Source: Methanoregula sp. (GTDB lineage: Archaea > Halobacteriota > Methanomicrobia > Methanomicrobiales > Methanospirillaceae). From it: DNA of 64,000 nt. The notes beneath the pieces were generated by a model. The model saw nothing but the letters and a program-made list of their open reading frames with translations. It searched no databases and was not told the origin of the DNA. The stretch is taken from assembly GCA_041645435.1 (NCBI GenBank), contig JBAZQB010000001.1, positions 682,001 through 746,000 of the forward strand. Direction: 5' to 3'. A program made the translations under genes and the position numbers. Of this stretch, positions 26,189-35,509 are shown in pieces. Each line of letters begins with the position of its first letter. Within the stretch, counting starts at the first letter, position 1.

Positions 26189-27322
26189 TTACATGACTTC
26201 AATAATTTCCTGCTTGCGGAGTTCTGCCATTTTCTTATTTACAAAATACTGGATTACCACTCCCAGGACCGCAGATATGATGCCAAGTATGGTCGAATAC
26301 ATGATAGCACTTTGCGCCTCTGCTGCATTCAGCGGAAAATCTATAACACTGTTTTGGATGATGATAAACACGCTGGCCCCGTAAAGAATGAGGCCGAGAG
26401 CAGTGACAAAGAACGGAAATACTATCACTTTACCGAGTGCCTCGCGCTCATTGACATGCACATCGATAATTATGCCGATGGAGGTTACAAGCCCGGCAAC
26501 AATCAACCATTCGATAGAACCATAAATGAATGTTGTCAGATAGAGGAGGATGCCAAGACTCGAATCAGATGAATAATACTTCAGGATATTGAGAAAACCG
26601 GTAGTAAATCCGATGATAACAAGAAGGATTGTCGTTGAGTAGGTAATAAACGAGAACCTTCCTCGTGAAAGGGATACTCGTAGTGCATCAAGAACGCCGT
26701 GAACAATCTCGTCGAATCCGAATCCTTTGTAGAGCAGGTAACAACCAATAACTCCAACGACAATAATCGTGGCTGTGCCGGGATACCCGAGCAGGTACGC
26801 TGAGGCATACAACAGCATCGCAAGCCCGAGTGGAATGAAAATCATTCGCGAGATCTTTGGATCCTCAAATAATTTCTTTAAAATATAGTAGGTGCCTTCA
26901 AGATTTGGCATCTGGTTTACAATAACCCGTGTTATACTGGTTACGGGAATTTTTGACTGGATGATGGGAACTACATATTCATCTTCAGCGCCATCGGAAA
27001 CCAGGATGCAGTTTGTTGCCTGCGTTTCCTGTACTACCTGCTCCAGTGACACTGCTATGCGGCGATCTCCTTCGATCATGTGCAGGTGATTTCCCGCGAT
27101 CACCGCAATGGCAGTGTCCTCTCCTTTGGCGGTGAGTTCATCGTAGATCTTGACCGCCATGAAGATTGCGTTAACATCAGAATCCTCAGGGTCAGCCAAA
27201 GCTAATGTGTTAGCTGCTTTTATTGTCGCCGCTCGGCCAATGACCGGGCTGTCTATTTTTGCTTTCCAGCCAATATCATCGTCCCGATCGACACTGAGGA
27301 CTAATGTCCGCCCCTGCGTCAT
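26189..27322 (-). CDS. DUF373 family membrane protein
   Basis: The 377-residue archaeal protein has a soluble N-terminal half that opens with TLVLSVDRDDDIGWKAKID and continues with GRAATIKAANTLALADPEDSD, signatures of DUF373. Six to seven membrane helices follow (from about residue 160). The charged C-terminus is KKMAELRKQEIIEVM. The family is widespread in archaea and has no established function. The N-terminal half looks like a nucleotide- or metal-binding Rossmann-like unit. Confidence 0.85.
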   Translation of the reverse strand: MTQGRTLVLSVDRDDDIGWKAKIDSPVIGRAATIKAANTLALADPEDSDVNAIFMAVKIYDELTAKGEDTAIAVIAGNHLHMIEGDRRIAVSLEQVVQETQATNCILVSDGAEDEYVVPIIQSKIPVTSITRVIVNQMPNLEGTYYILKKLFEDPKISRMIFIPLGLAMLLYASAYLLGYPGTATIIVVGVIGCYLLYKGFGFDEIVHGVLDALRVSLSRGRFSFITYSTTILLVIIGFTTGFLNILKYYSSDSSLGILLYLTTFIYGSIEWLIVAGLVTSIGIIIDVHVNEREALGKVIVFPFFVTALGLILYGASVFIIIQNSVIDFPLNAAEAQSAIMYSTILGIISAVLGVVIQYFVNKKMAELRKQEIIEVM

Positions 27323-27391
27323 TACTAGTATAAAATTGCAGTAAATCTATTAAACTATTACTGACGGAGAGAAAAAAGAGATAAAAAAAGA

Positions 27392-28252
27392 TCAGATAAG
27401 TTTTGAGCGCTGGAGGAGTAAAATATCGTCGGTAGTAAGTTTTTCTCCGGCCCGGAAATTCTTAAACAGGCTCTCTGCTTCTTTCCTGACCGCTTTCTGC
27501 TCTTTTGTAACTTTGACTTTCTTGGTCTTCTTGCGCAGACCTGATATGACCTTATCGTAATCGCGAAGTTCTTTCTGGCAGGCAATAAAGAACTTGTGCT
27601 CGGAATCTGCTGACTCCTGCGCCTCGACAAAACTCTTGTGCGCTGCATCGGCTGCTTCGCGCGATTTGTCAGCCTTGCGATAGGACTCGACCATCAGATC
27701 ATGGTGCTTCTGGGCGAGTTCTGCTACCTCAGTTACCTTTGCATGGAGATCGGACGCCTGCTTTCGAAATTCGCGGGCTTCTGTGATCTTGGTGCGCATC
27801 TCCTTGTTCTGCTCGAACTCGGCTTCCTGTTCCCGCACCTGGCTTTTCATCTGCTTTATCTTTTCGATAAGCTCGCGTTCCTTATCGGTAGTGAAGACCT
27901 CCGTCTGCTGACGGTACTCCATCAATTCAATCTGCTTCTGGATCTCTTTGGTGCCGCGGCTTTTGGCAGTGCCATGCTCTTTTTTAAATGATTCGATATC
28001 TTCGAAAAGTACGTTTGCCTTATCGTTGAAATCGTTGCGCTGTGCCTTGACATCAAGAACGTCCTGGTTATATTTGTCCCGGAGATCCTTGTTCTTCTGG
28101 GCTTCTTCTACAAACTCCCGGGTCTGGTTGTTGAGCGTGTTTCTTTCGCGGGCAGACTTGCTTGCAGCTGCATTCAGTTCATTGCGACGGTTTTTGTGTT
28201 CTTCAGACTCGGCAAGAGTCTTCTTTCTCTTTTCCATAAGGTCATTCAACAT
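27392..28252 (-). CDS. Archaeal coiled-coil protein (COG1340-like)
   Basis: Nearly all of the 286 residues form a charged coiled coil rich in Glu, Lys, Arg and Gln (LMEKRKKTLAESEEHKNRR, FRKQASDLHAKVTEVAELA), with a short basic C-terminal region. Length and composition match the archaeal COG1340 family, whose role is unknown. It lies 69 bp upstream of the DUF373 gene on the same strand and 0.5 kb from ftsZ. Confidence 0.8.
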   Translation of the reverse strand: MLNDLMEKRKKTLAESEEHKNRRNELNAAASKSARERNTLNNQTREFVEEAQKNKDLRDKYNQDVLDVKAQRNDFNDKANVLFEDIESFKKEHGTAKSRGTKEIQKQIELMEYRQQTEVFTTDKERELIEKIKQMKSQVREQEAEFEQNKEMRTKITEAREFRKQASDLHAKVTEVAELAQKHHDLMVESYRKADKSREAADAAHKSFVEAQESADSEHKFFIACQKELRDYDKVISGLRKKTKKVKVTKEQKAVRKEAESLFKNFRAGEKLTTDDILLLQRSKLI

Positions 28253-28764
28253 GCGTTACCACTCCTCATCAGATTCTCCTGTCTTTGGAAGTGCATGAAG
28301 CGGCGGAAGTATATTGATTAAAGAGCAGAAAATCTGACTCTTTTTTACGTTACTCAAATGCCAACTCTGCATGCAGGATGCAGGGTGAAAAACATCAGAA
28401 AATGCAATCAGCGTAGAATTCGTAGAAGACCTCAAAAAGAAGTCTTTGTTCAACACTCGGTTCATGATGTTCAACTCCCGATACCCGGGTTTCACCTTGC
28501 TTAAAAGTGCAACCCATATCCTCCCAGTGAAGGACAGATCGAATGTACTATATTTTAAAGGAGAGAGGAATTATTAAGCGTTTCGCCATTTTGGCTGATG
28601 GAATAACAACAGGATATGAAGACACACCAATCTTGTTTTTAAAGAGAATCATTACAAAAAGGATGTTGGTAATTGGAATTTGCCAACATTTCCTGAAATT
28701 ACTGGTGGTTTTTTAGAGATTTTAGGTTTGAACAATTTTTAGTGTGTTAAACATCCCGGTGTGA
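28253..28764. other. Gene-poor spacer between coiled-coil gene and ftsZ
   Basis: The 510 bp downstream of ftsZ and upstream of the coiled-coil gene include the latter's promoter region. A plus-strand frame at 28543-28716 could encode 57 residues (MYYILKERGIIKRFAILADG...), but it lacks a well-placed ribosome site and a recognisable family, so I do not call it. A T-run at 28705-28714 might end transcripts. No RNA gene was seen. Confidence 0.35.
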
Positions 28765-29931
28765 TTAACCGACCCATTCAAGTACGCCGCCGCCACTGGG
28801 CTGGTCCCTGCCACTTCTTCGACTCTGGGGCATCTCAACAGCCTTGGGGTTTGAACGCTTGTTTTCAATATCGTTGATCATTGTCTTATATGACTGACGT
28901 GTGCCGAGAATCTGTGCGCTCTTGACACCAGTCATGATCGCAAGCACACGAATTTTTCCTTCCATGTCGCTGCGGACGCGGGCCCCCCAGATGACATCTG
29001 CATGAGGATCAAGCTCATACGTGAGTGAGGTTGCGACTTCTTCTGCATCCTGTAAGGTAAGGTCTGTGCCTCCAGTGATGTGGATTAAGCTGCCGGTTGC
29101 GCCGCGGTAGTCGATATCGAGCATCGGGTTGCTTAAACATTCACGGACAACGCTCTCTGCCTTGTTCTGCTGCTTGCTCTCTCCAACGAGCATAACTGCT
29201 ACGCCGCCCTTCGACATGATGGCACGGACATCTGCATAGTCAATGTTGATGAGTGAAGGTTCGGTGATAGTTTCAGATATGCCCTTTACGGTTTCACCAA
29301 TAAGCTGGTCCATAACTGAGAATGCCTGGCCAAGCGGGAGATTCGGAACGAAATTCTTCAACCGGTTGTTGTCGAGAACAATCACTGAATCGGCTGCGGC
29401 TGCAAGAGCTTCGAGACCCTCTTCTGCACGGATAAGACGGGCCTTTTCAACCTGGAACGGGTAGCTGACCATTCCGACTACGATTGCGCCCTGCTCTTTT
29501 GCGATGGATGCAACAACGGGTGCTGAACCGGTACCTGTACCTCCACCCATACCTGCTGTGATAAAGACAAGATCTGCAGATTCCAGAATTGCCTCAAGTG
29601 TGGGTCGGGCCATCTCAGCTGCACGTTTACCGACATCAGGGTATCCACCGGCGCCAAGACCTTTTGTTAAGGATTTCCCAATCAGGATGCGCTTGTCAGC
29701 CTGAATCATGTCCAGGTGCTGCTTGTCGGTGTTGATCGCAATCGTTTCTGCACCGGAAACACCCATGTGGTGAATGCGGTTTACCGTGTTGTTGCCAGCA
29801 CCACCGCATCCGATAATAACGATACGCGGCTGACCGCAAAAGTCATCATCCATTTCGTTAGCTGAGCCGGTCTTCTTCATCTCTTTTTCAAGATCGGCGT
29901 TTTTTAAAGCGTCGTTAATAATGCTCTGCAT
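28765..29931 (-). CDS. ftsZ: Cell division protein FtsZ
   Basis: FtsZ is the tubulin-like GTPase that forms the division ring. In this 388-residue protein the GTP-binding elements are IGCGGAGNNTVNRI (about residue 36), the tubulin signature GGGTGTGSAPVVA and the T7 loop NIDYADVRAIM. Typical C-terminal sequences LTLQDAEEVA and VIWGARV follow. A short polar tail (SGGGVLEWVG) ends the protein. It starts 10 bp after the stop of the ribbon-helix-helix gene, so the two form one operon. Confidence 0.97.
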   Translation of the reverse strand: MQSIINDALKNADLEKEMKKTGSANEMDDDFCGQPRIVIIGCGGAGNNTVNRIHHMGVSGAETIAINTDKQHLDMIQADKRILIGKSLTKGLGAGGYPDVGKRAAEMARPTLEAILESADLVFITAGMGGGTGTGSAPVVASIAKEQGAIVVGMVSYPFQVEKARLIRAEEGLEALAAAADSVIVLDNNRLKNFVPNLPLGQAFSVMDQLIGETVKGISETITEPSLINIDYADVRAIMSKGGVAVMLVGESKQQNKAESVVRECLSNPMLDIDYRGATGSLIHITGGTDLTLQDAEEVATSLTYELDPHADVIWGARVRSDMEGKIRVLAIMTGVKSAQILGTRQSYKTMINDIENKRSNPKAVEMPQSRRSGRDQPSGGGVLEWVG

Positions 29932-29941
29932 GTTTACCCTC

Positions 29942-30121
29942 TCAAACCTTGAATGAAACCTGGTCGCTCTCCTTTAAGACACGATTTGCACGTTTTTCAA
30001 CAAGTTCGCGGACCGCCGCCCGAACAGCTTCAGAGATGTTGGGATATTCTCCCGTATCCACTATCTGCTGGAGCAGATTGATTTGCTGTTCAGGCAACCG
30101 GAGCGTGATTCTTTGCATCAT
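29942..30121 (-). CDS. CdrS-like ribbon-helix-helix regulator next to ftsZ
   Basis: The 59-residue protein starts MMQRITLRLPEQQINLLQQI, a typical ribbon-helix-helix beta strand and helix. The second helix NISEAVRAAVRELVEKRANRV completes the DNA-binding dimer unit. It is too short for most ORF cut-offs. GAGGT lies before the tandem ATGATG; the second ATG (30118) has the better spacing. In haloarchaea the related small protein CdrS, encoded beside ftsZ2, controls cell-division genes; equivalence here is inference from fold, size and position. An inverted-repeat array lies directly upstream. Confidence 0.88.
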   Translation of the reverse strand: MMQRITLRLPEQQINLLQQIVDTGEYPNISEAVRAAVRELVEKRANRVLKESDQVSFKV

Positions 30122-30134
30122 TTTACCTCACGTT

Positions 30135-30195
30135 TCTGACATATGTCTGTCAATTGTCATTCATATGTCAGACAAAGAGTGTCTTAGTGTCTGAC
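30135..30195. promoter_or_regulatory. Inverted and direct repeat array upstream of RHH-ftsZ
   Basis: TCTGACATATG (30135-30145) and CATATGTCAGA (30062-type arm at 30062+100, i.e. 30162-30172) form an 11-bp perfect inverted repeat with a 16-bp spacer; the left arm sits inside the self-palindrome GACATATGTC (30138-30147). Further copies of TGTCTGAC (30188-30195) and two AGTGTCT repeats 8 bp apart (30178, 30186) follow. The array lies 14-74 bp upstream of the regulator start. Ribbon-helix-helix dimers bind such short repeated half-sites, so autorepression is likely. Confidence 0.65.
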
Positions 30196-30226
30196 TTAAC
30201 CAGATGATTCTAACTAAAACATCTGT

Positions 30227-30235
30227 CTATAAATA
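30227..30235 (+). promoter_or_regulatory. TATA box of cobD
   Basis: CTATAAATA predicts transcription starting near 30258-30262, giving a leader of about 55 nt to the GTG at 30317. Its complement TATTTATAG could also serve the divergent RHH-ftsZ operon. Confidence 0.55.
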
Positions 30236-30316
30236 CTTTCTTCTTTGCTTGCGGAACATTCTCAAAACGCATTTAAGACAATCAAACAAAGTATTCTGGG
30301 AAAAGAAGGGATTTTT

Positions 30317-31315
30317 GTGGCTGTTGACTTTCCGAAACGAGTGGTTCATGGGGGAACCGGTAAGCGCCAGCTTGAAAAAACCCAAAAAAAAGTGGTGGAT
30401 TTCAGCGCGAGTATCAATCCGTATCCTCCTCAGTTTGCATGGCACTGCGATCCGGCACTGCTTGCATCGTATCCTGACGATACCTATCATGAGCTCAAGG
30501 AACGGATAGGCGCAATATTTCACCGCAAAACAGACGAAATTTGCGTTGGCAACGGATCAATAGAACTTATCAGGGTTTTTTGTTCAGTCGTTCTTTGCGA
30601 AAATAAGCATTTTTTTTGCGAATCGCCAACATTTGGCGAGTATGCATTGTCTGCACAGCTTGCAGGAGCAACACCTGTGGACAATCCCCGGATGGCCGAT
30701 GTGTCCTTCATCTGTAATCCCAATAATCCCACGGGGATATTACTGAATAAACAGAATCTGATGAAGCGACTCTCTGAAAAAAAAACGCACAACGGCATAC
30801 TCTTTTGTGATGAAGCGTTTATCGGGCTTTCGGATCCAACCCAAAGTTTAGCTGATATCTCAGATCCAAACCTCTTTGTTTTACACTCGCTCACAAAAAG
30901 TTTTTCAGTACCAGGGATCCGGTTTGGATTTGGTTTTGGATCGCCCGATCTAATTGAAAAAATAGAAATTTCCCGTCCTCCCTGGTCTGTAAATGCATTT
31001 GCAGAAGCGTTTGCTATGGAAGCGCTTCTTCATATGGACGACCTCGGGGCATCGCGTGCCCGAATCCAACAGGAACGGGACTGGCTCGTCCATGAGATCA
31101 CAGCGCTGGGATTCCACTGCCACCCGTCAACCGCAAATTTTATTCTCATCGAATGTAATCGGGATGTCACAAAGCTCTGCAAATGCCTCGAAGAGCATTT
31201 GATTCTTGTCAGGAACTGTACATCATTCGGCCTTCCCACCTGTATCCGCGTTGCTATCCGGACCCATGAGGAAAATCTACTGCTCATGGAGGCTTTATCG
31301 GCATGTATGCCCTGA
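30317..31315 (+). CDS. cobD: Threonine-phosphate decarboxylase (CobD type)
   Basis: This PLP enzyme of aminotransferase class I makes aminopropanol phosphate for the cobalamin side arm. VVDFSASINPYPP at the N-terminus, DDTYHELKERIG, FICNPNNPTGILL and the PLP lysine in HSLTKSFSVPGIRFGFG support the family. Histidinol-phosphate aminotransferase is the main alternative, but overlap with cobY argues for CobD. The frame extends upstream to 30245 without an ATG. The GTG at 30317 has GAAGGG 6 bp before it and is preferred. Confidence 0.85.
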   Translation: MAVDFPKRVVHGGTGKRQLEKTQKKVVDFSASINPYPPQFAWHCDPALLASYPDDTYHELKERIGAIFHRKTDEICVGNGSIELIRVFCSVVLCENKHFFCESPTFGEYALSAQLAGATPVDNPRMADVSFICNPNNPTGILLNKQNLMKRLSEKKTHNGILFCDEAFIGLSDPTQSLADISDPNLFVLHSLTKSFSVPGIRFGFGFGSPDLIEKIEISRPPWSVNAFAEAFAMEALLHMDDLGASRARIQQERDWLVHEITALGFHCHPSTANFILIECNRDVTKLCKCLEEHLILVRNCTSFGLPTCIRVAIRTHEENLLLMEALSACMP

Positions 31316-31935
31316 TCATGGCCGGGGGGGCAGGAAGCCGGATTAACCTGGGGGAAAAGCCGCTGATTCTGATCTGTGGACGACCCCTGATTTCCTATGT
31401 AATCGATGCTTTCGAAGGTGCCGGGTGTAAACCGGTTGTAGCCACATCTTACCGGACACCCATGACCATGAACTGGTGCCGTGCTCATGGCATTGAATTT
31501 TGTAAAACTGACGGTTTGGGGTATATCACTGACATGGTGAATGCCGTAAGGATGCTCGATGAGCAAAAACCACTTTTTGTCAGTGCATCCGATCTACCCT
31601 GTATCACCCCGAAGATTATTCAGGACATTAATGAAATTTATCGTGCCAGCAAAAAAGATGCATGCTCTGTCTGGGTACCCGCAACTATCGTAAAATCCTG
31701 CCGGGATGGAATGCCATATCGCGAAGAGATCCAGGGGATTACCGCATGCCCGGCAGGTGTAAATATTCTGCGGGGTGATCTCATCGCGCAGCCTCAGAAT
31801 GAGCTAAGACTACTCCTTGAAGAATTGTCTCTGGCCCTGAACGTCAACACAAAAGCAGATCTTGCTGAAGCAGAGATTTTTATAAATAAAATTCGATCAT
31901 GCAACACAAAGAAACTCCTTCTTGATGAATCTTAA
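31303..31935 (+). CDS. cobY: Adenosylcobinamide-phosphate guanylyltransferase, archaeal CobY
   Basis: CobY attaches GMP to adenosylcobinamide phosphate in the archaeal route of cobalamin assembly. The 210-residue nucleotidyltransferase has the signature MAGGAGSRINLGEKPL near residue 6 and the metal-binding region VSASDLPCITPKII. Its start overlaps the cobD stop by 13 bp. Corrinoid is needed by the methyltransferases of methanogenesis and by the CdhDE protein encoded at 57.8-60.5 kb. Confidence 0.9.
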   Translation: MYALIMAGGAGSRINLGEKPLILICGRPLISYVIDAFEGAGCKPVVATSYRTPMTMNWCRAHGIEFCKTDGLGYITDMVNAVRMLDEQKPLFVSASDLPCITPKIIQDINEIYRASKKDACSVWVPATIVKSCRDGMPYREEIQGITACPAGVNILRGDLIAQPQNELRLLLEELSLALNVNTKADLAEAEIFINKIRSCNTKKLLLDES

Positions 31936-31997
31936 AATTCATCCTATCCGTGACATTAATTCAAAAACAGGCTTAAATTCGGCCATATTAGTCAGGA

Positions 31998-33272
31998 ATG
32001 CATATTAAGGTGCATCACCAAGATCTTGGTATTATGGGAGAGTCGCAGGAGATAGAGCTGCGGGGTCATATTATTGACTCCGGCATTATGACACAGCTCT
32101 TCGACCGGGTCATGGATATGGGCGGTAACTTTGAGATTTTGGTCTTTGATATTGGTAAGAAGAAGACCGATCCGAGTTACGCCCGCCTGCGGATCAATGC
32201 CTCAAATAATGATAAACTTCGATCTATCCTGTCAGAGGTTCATCGTCTTGGCGCCCGTCCGGTCGAAGTCAAGGATGTCTTTCTTGTTGCAGCTGAAGCG
32301 GATCGTGTTGTCCCCAAGGGATTCTATACCACCTCCAATCATCCAACCGAAGTGAAATATCTGGGAGATTGGATTCCGGTCGAATCCATCGAAATGGATT
32401 TTCTCATTGTCGTAGATCCAAAAAAGAAACAAGCAACTGCTGTCGCCTTGGGAAAAATACGCAAAGGGGATTTGGTTATTGTCGGAGAACAGGGTGTGAG
32501 TGTAAATTATCCCGAACGTCCCCGTGAGGAAAGCACGTTTGAGTTCATGCATGGGACTGTATCATCCGAACGACCCAGTGAGACCCTTATTGCAAGAATT
32601 GCCCGGGAAATCCTTGATGTCCGGAATAAGGGAGGAAAAATCGCTGTTGTCGGGGGTCCTGCGATCATCCATACCGGTGCTGACAAAGCCCTTGCAGAAC
32701 TAATTCAAAAAGGATATATTGATGTCCTCTTTGCCGGAAACGCTCTGCCAACCCACGATATAGAGTACAATCTCTATGGCACCTCCCTTGGAATGGACAT
32801 CTCAACCGGTAAGCCGGTTATGGGCGGTCATAAGCATCATCTCTATGCGATAAGCGAGATCCTACGAGCCGGATCAATAAAGAATGCAGTGGATACCGGA
32901 GTTGTAAAAAGCGGGATAATGTATGAATGCGTAAAGAAGAATGTCCCCTTCGTCCTTGCCGGGTCTATCAGGGATGACGGACCTTTACCCGATGTAATTC
33001 AGGATGTCATGGAAGCACAGGACGCGATGCGCAGACATATCGACGGGTGCAGCATGGTGTTAATGATCGCAACTCTCCTTCATTCCATCGCAGTTGGTAA
33101 TTGCCTGCCTTCAAAGGTCAAGACGGTCTGTGTGGACATCAATCCGGCCCATCTGACCAAGCTGATGGATCGTGGCACAACACAGGCCATCGGTATTGTG
33201 TCCGATGCCGGAACATTTCTTCCCCTGCTCGCCCGGCAGCTCGAGATCCAGAGCAGCGCTGCAAAAAAATAA
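31998..33272 (+). CDS. TIGR00300/LOR-SDH family protein, probable ornithine cyclodeaminase
   Basis: The 424-residue protein has an N-terminal domain (residues 1-110) starting QEIELRGHIIDSGIMTQLFDRVMDMGG and a middle domain with YTTSNHPTEV. The C-terminal Rossmann domain has GKIAVVGGPAIIHTGADKAL. It is annotated in many archaea as LOR/SDH bifunctional enzyme conserved-domain protein. A methanococcal relative was reported as an NAD-dependent ornithine cyclodeaminase producing proline; I rely on recall for that. TATA-like TTAAATT lies near 31973, about 24 bp before the ATG, so the mRNA is nearly leaderless. Confidence 0.8.
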   Translation: MHIKVHHQDLGIMGESQEIELRGHIIDSGIMTQLFDRVMDMGGNFEILVFDIGKKKTDPSYARLRINASNNDKLRSILSEVHRLGARPVEVKDVFLVAAEADRVVPKGFYTTSNHPTEVKYLGDWIPVESIEMDFLIVVDPKKKQATAVALGKIRKGDLVIVGEQGVSVNYPERPREESTFEFMHGTVSSERPSETLIARIAREILDVRNKGGKIAVVGGPAIIHTGADKALAELIQKGYIDVLFAGNALPTHDIEYNLYGTSLGMDISTGKPVMGGHKHHLYAISEILRAGSIKNAVDTGVVKSGIMYECVKKNVPFVLAGSIRDDGPLPDVIQDVMEAQDAMRRHIDGCSMVLMIATLLHSIAVGNCLPSKVKTVCVDINPAHLTKLMDRGTTQAIGIVSDAGTFLPLLARQLEIQSSAAKK

Positions 33273-33303
33273 TTGATACCTTTTTTAAACAGGATTGATC
33301 CGG

Positions 33304-34296
33304 TCACCGGGTCAGTGGCATACAGAAGGGAGTCTCGTGCGCCAGGACATACTCCCACTCGTTCTTGCATTCACAGGGTGTCTCTAGCAGGGCGTTTATC
33401 AACTCCCGGTCTGCGTTTAGGGAATAATCGCGGATGCCTTTGACCAAATCATAATCGCAGTTCCCGCAGTTATGCGGCCCCCGTTTTTGCCCGCCCCCGA
33501 GAGGATCACAGGTCATATGAACCGGAGCATCTTTGAGTAGGGAAAGAACACTCCAGAGATAAGGAGGGCGGTATGCACCCCGTTTCCAGTAAAATTCAAG
33601 CTCTGTCCTTCGCTGCACGGTACAGGGATTCATCGAGATCATATCAGCATGCAAAGCCGCATCGCAAATTGATTGTTTCATATCGTCAACAGCTTCTTTT
33701 TCAGTTAAGAAGAGCGGCTTGAACAGGAGGTATGCCTTGATACCCGCCCCTGCTGCTTTTGCTCGTGATGAAGCCGCTGTAAAATCGATGTAGGAAAAAC
33801 CCTTATTGATGCATTTTTCCCGTATGGGATCGTTGCTTGTTTCTAACCCGACAGCACAATAGAGTGGTTTTTTCCATGTACCGTCATCTAATTTTTCGAT
33901 AAACGTACGTATTACTTCGGAATCGATAAATTCAGGGCGGGTTTCAGCGATAACCAGTTTGCCGCGGAAATAGGTTGCTACCACTCCAAGAAATGCTACC
34001 GGTACTTCAGCAGGATCAAAAAAACTTCCCGATGTGAAGATCTTAACCATACGGTAGTCATCGGGTTTGTATTCGGTTTTTATCCAGGCAAGCTGGGCAA
34101 CCAGATGATCAGTGAGTTTTTCGCACGATTGTTTTTCATACCTTTCGTGACGGTAACTGCACATCCGGCATTTTGACCAGGTACACCCGGCACTTTTAAA
34201 GATCACGGTAAGACAGTCCAGCAGTTCGTTACCATACCGCTCTTTTCCCCGCCAGCTGGCGAGTGGTTTTTCGATCCGTTCAGAAATCATTAACAT
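33304..34296 (-). CDS. Archaeosine synthase radical SAM subunit RaSEA
   Basis: RaSEA works with ArcS to convert a lysine adduct of the tRNA base preQ0 into archaeosine at position 15. The radical SAM cluster motif is CTWSKCRMC near residue 37, preceded by DCLTVIFKSAG. C-terminal Cys and His residues (HMTCDPLGGGQKRGPHNCGNC) look like an extra metal site. The 330-residue length fits. It is divergent from the surface-protein gene at 34319 and has no tRNA-modification neighbours here. Confidence 0.9.
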   Translation of the reverse strand: MLMISERIEKPLASWRGKERYGNELLDCLTVIFKSAGCTWSKCRMCSYRHERYEKQSCEKLTDHLVAQLAWIKTEYKPDDYRMVKIFTSGSFFDPAEVPVAFLGVVATYFRGKLVIAETRPEFIDSEVIRTFIEKLDDGTWKKPLYCAVGLETSNDPIREKCINKGFSYIDFTAASSRAKAAGAGIKAYLLFKPLFLTEKEAVDDMKQSICDAALHADMISMNPCTVQRRTELEFYWKRGAYRPPYLWSVLSLLKDAPVHMTCDPLGGGQKRGPHNCGNCDYDLVKGIRDYSLNADRELINALLETPCECKNEWEYVLAHETPFCMPLTR

Positions 34297-34318
34297 CCTA
34301 TTAGTTGATCCTATATAG

Positions 34319-35401
34319 ATGAAAAAGATCGTCCTTTTTGTTATAGGACTTGTCTTTTTATCGGGATACGTCTCCGCATATCAGGTTAATATCGACGCCC
34401 CGAAATCACTGTCCATAGGAAAACCACTCATTGTAACCGGGACAACCACACTGGGTATTGGTACTCCTATTGACGTGGTGCTCTATTATCAGCTGACAAC
34501 TACGACAGAAATTGAACGAAAGATCGTATATGTCCAATCTGATTATACCTTTAAAACTTTTTTTGATACAACAGATCTGAGGAAAGGGACCTATAAGGTT
34601 GAGGTGCCGGCCGTTGGGTTAGGCAGTTCATCAGAAAATATGCGCCTAATCCAACTAATCGATCGTTCTGATGAAATTTCCATGTCATCTCTCTCACGCC
34701 AGACGTTCAATGGAAAGATCTATATCGCGGGAACAATCAAAGGCGGAGAAAATTCAGGTGTCCAGATAGAAATAATAGGTCCTGATGACACGGTAGTGTT
34801 CGGACCCAGCTATGTGAATACCAACAACGCAGGTGCTTTTTCTGCAGATGTTTCTATAATAAAACCCGGGGATTATGAGGTGAGTTTTACGGATGCGAAA
34901 GGATTCATCGGAACACGCACGATCACCATTACAGGAGAATCCTCGATAGAAACAACTCCCGTTGCAACAGCGACAACATATCCCGTCTTCTCCGCACATG
35001 CAAAAGCATCACGGGATTCACCGGCATATTTTATTGTCAGGACTACGTCCGGGCCGATTGTATTGCATACCTCATCATCCATCGATTGGGTGATTGAATA
35101 TGTAGATGGCAAGGGGATTCTCCATATGGAAAATAATCAGGGCGCACAAAATCCTGAGAGAACTGAGTTTATTGGCACGGGAAAGATCGTCTATGTTAAA
35201 GTATACCCCTATAAGTATGCGGATAACAGCGAAGTATTCCTTTATGCAGAAAATGTTAACTCGGTTATCGTAAGTCAGACGGTCCCGGCACAGTTTGCAG
35301 CAACTGTACCTCAGACCCCGACCGAAACCCCACAGTCCCCGGTTTTTCCTTTGGCGGGAATAGGGGCAATTGTCATCACCGCTTTACTCTTAAGAAAATA
35401 A
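34319..35401 (+). CDS. Surface-anchored beta-sandwich protein
   Basis: A signal peptide (MKKIVLFVIGLVFLSGYVSA) is followed by one or two immunoglobulin-like beta-sandwich repeats (VNIDAPKSLSIGKPLIVTGTT; FNGKIYIAGTIKGG). A further domain is rich in aromatic and polar residues. A Thr/Pro linker (VPQTPTETPQSPV) then leads to a C-terminal membrane helix ending LLLRK. This layout is common for exported cell-envelope proteins of Methanomicrobiales. The domain after residue 220 is not recognised. Confidence 0.8.
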   Translation: MKKIVLFVIGLVFLSGYVSAYQVNIDAPKSLSIGKPLIVTGTTTLGIGTPIDVVLYYQLTTTTEIERKIVYVQSDYTFKTFFDTTDLRKGTYKVEVPAVGLGSSSENMRLIQLIDRSDEISMSSLSRQTFNGKIYIAGTIKGGENSGVQIEIIGPDDTVVFGPSYVNTNNAGAFSADVSIIKPGDYEVSFTDAKGFIGTRTITITGESSIETTPVATATTYPVFSAHAKASRDSPAYFIVRTTSGPIVLHTSSSIDWVIEYVDGKGILHMENNQGAQNPERTEFIGTGKIVYVKVYPYKYADNSEVFLYAENVNSVIVSQTVPAQFAATVPQTPTETPQSPVFPLAGIGAIVITALLLRK

Positions 35402-35509
35402 ACGATACCCACGGGGAATTTCTATTGATACAGGTTCCTTGTCAGATTGGTACCTGACAACAGGATTAAGAAGGGTTTTTTACATACTACGCCCAACATA
35501 TGGAGCACT

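Noticed and set aside
28543..28716. Possible 57-residue ORF between ftsZ and the coiled-coil gene
   Set aside because: Ribosome site poorly spaced and no homologue recognised; kept only as a note in the spacer entry.
30245..30316. Upstream extension of the cobD frame
   Set aside because: Lacks an ATG, overlaps the predicted leader, and does not resemble the family N-terminus; the GTG at 30317 has a ribosome site.
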